Shown here piece by piece: positions 5,181-5,789 of a stretch of 5,789 bases of DNA (its first letter is position 1; each line of letters starts with the position of its first letter). The notes under the pieces are model-generated. The model ran no database searches and was not told the origin of the DNA. It saw only the letters and a list, made by a program, of their open reading frames with translations. The translations under genes were made by a program, and so were the position numbers. The stretch is from the NCBI GenBank assembly GCA_023428035.1, contig JAEYZO010000466.1:1-5789 (forward strand). Direction: 5' to 3'. The stretch comes from Pseudomonadota bacterium. GTDB lineage: Bacteria > Myxococcota_A > Polyangia > Polyangiales > Ga0077539.

Positions 5181-5789
5181 ATGCGACGCACGCTCGACCG
5201 ACGCACGCTGCTCAAGGGGATGCTCGGGGCCTCGGTGGTCTCTCTGGCCTTGCCCCCCCTGGAGGTCTTCACCAACTCGAACGGCACCGCCTACGCGGGG
5301 GGCAGCGCGTTCCCCAAGCGCTTCGGCGTGTGGTTCTGGGGCAACGGCGCGGTGCACCCCTCGCAGTGGGTGCCCGCGGGCGACGGCCCCGCGTGGGAGC
5401 CCTCGCCGCTCCTTCAGCCCCTCGCCGACGTGCGCGCCAACGTCACCGTGGTCAGCGGCACCGACGTGAAGACCCTCAACGAGGTCCCTCACGGATCGGG
5501 GCCCGCGGGGCTGCTCACCGGCGACGCGATGCGCAACGACACGGTCACTCGGCCCACCGTCGACCAGCTCATCGCCGAGGCCGTCGGGGGCGAGACCCGC
5601 TTCCGCTCGCTGGAGGTGGGCGTGCAGCGCTCGAACCAGTGCTGGAGCTACAGCGGGCCCAACCAGACCAACCCCCCGGAGTGCAACCCCGCGGCGCTCT
5701 TCGCGCGGCTCTTCGGCGAGGGCTTTCGCCTCCCCGGCGAGATGACCGAGCCCGACCCGCGGCTGCGACTGCGCCGCAGCGTGCTCGAC
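5181..5789 (+). CDS. DUF1552 (HXXSHH) Tat-exported protein, 3' end cut
   Basis: The frame is open for 203 codons from the ATG at 5181 to the window edge. The N-terminus is a twin-arginine signal: D-R-R-T-L-L-K-G at residues 6-13, a moderately hydrophobic stretch to about 26, and a possible cleavage after A-Y-A (residue 39). The mature part matches the start of DUF1552 proteins: PKRFGVWFWGNGAVHPSQW (45-63), the PLADVRANVTVVSGTD strand region, H104 followed by GLLTGD (110-115), then a SLEVGVQ segment and a SYSGPNQTNPPE segment. The HXXSHH motif that names the Pfam family lies C-terminally and is outside the window. Tat export implies folding, possibly with a cofactor, in the cytoplasm. These proteins are commonly encoded beside DUF1592 heme proteins, as here. 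Function is unknown; a metal-dependent hydrolase role is speculation. Confidence 0.9.
   Translation, partial: MRRTLDRRTLLKGMLGASVVSLALPPLEVFTNSNGTAYAGGSAFPKRFGVWFWGNGAVHPSQWVPAGDGPAWEPSPLLQPLADVRANVTVVSGTDVKTLNEVPHGSGPAGLLTGDAMRNDTVTRPTVDQLIAEAVGGETRFRSLEVGVQRSNQCWSYSGPNQTNPPECNPAALFARLFGEGFRLPGEMTEPDPRLRLRRSVLD

Noticed and set aside
3789..5492. A 567-codon minus-strand open frame opposite the DUF1592 and DUF1552 genes.
   Set aside because: It is antisense to two recognisable families, has compositionally biased translation and shows no motif of its own.

Overview
The window is very GC-rich DNA (well over 70% by eye) with dense, tightly packed genes. Lipoproteins carrying Asp/Ala/Pro-rich linkers, together with a neighbouring DUF1592/DUF1552 gene pair, point to a Myxococcota bacterium of the Polyangia type. 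Planctomycetota also carry this gene pair but fit the linker style and base composition less well. The taxonomic call is an inference from composition and gene families.

The left half (1-2141) is transcribed leftwards. It holds rimO (ribosomal protein S12 methylthiotransferase, 747-2141), a 106-bp gap with a possible promoter and a short hairpin, a YfhL-like 4Fe-4S dicluster ferredoxin (335-640), and 11 bp further on the first 107 codons of an unrecognised lipoprotein that runs off the left edge. RimO needs electrons for its radical-SAM chemistry, so the adjacent ferredoxin may be more than a chance neighbour, but the sequence does not prove this.

A 148-bp divergent spacer (2142-2289) separates the two halves. 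It holds a perfect 12-bp palindrome, a perfect 8-bp inverted repeat with an 8-nt loop, a CCGCGGTT direct repeat, and a possible rightward promoter placed so close to the next start codon that the transcript would be almost leaderless.

The right half (2290 to the right edge) is a compact rightward operon of three exported proteins. They are an alpha/beta-hydrolase lipoprotein, a multidomain DUF1587/1595/1592/1588/1585 lipoprotein with one c-type heme motif (coupled to the first gene by an ATGA overlap), and a Tat-exported DUF1552 (HXXSHH) protein that starts 6 bp later and is cut by the right edge. The DUF1592 and DUF1552 families have no established biochemical function that I know of. The operon therefore looks like an undefined extracytoplasmic system combining a serine hydrolase, a heme protein and a Tat substrate. 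I saw no tRNA, rRNA, CRISPR array, insertion sequence or convincing intrinsic terminator.
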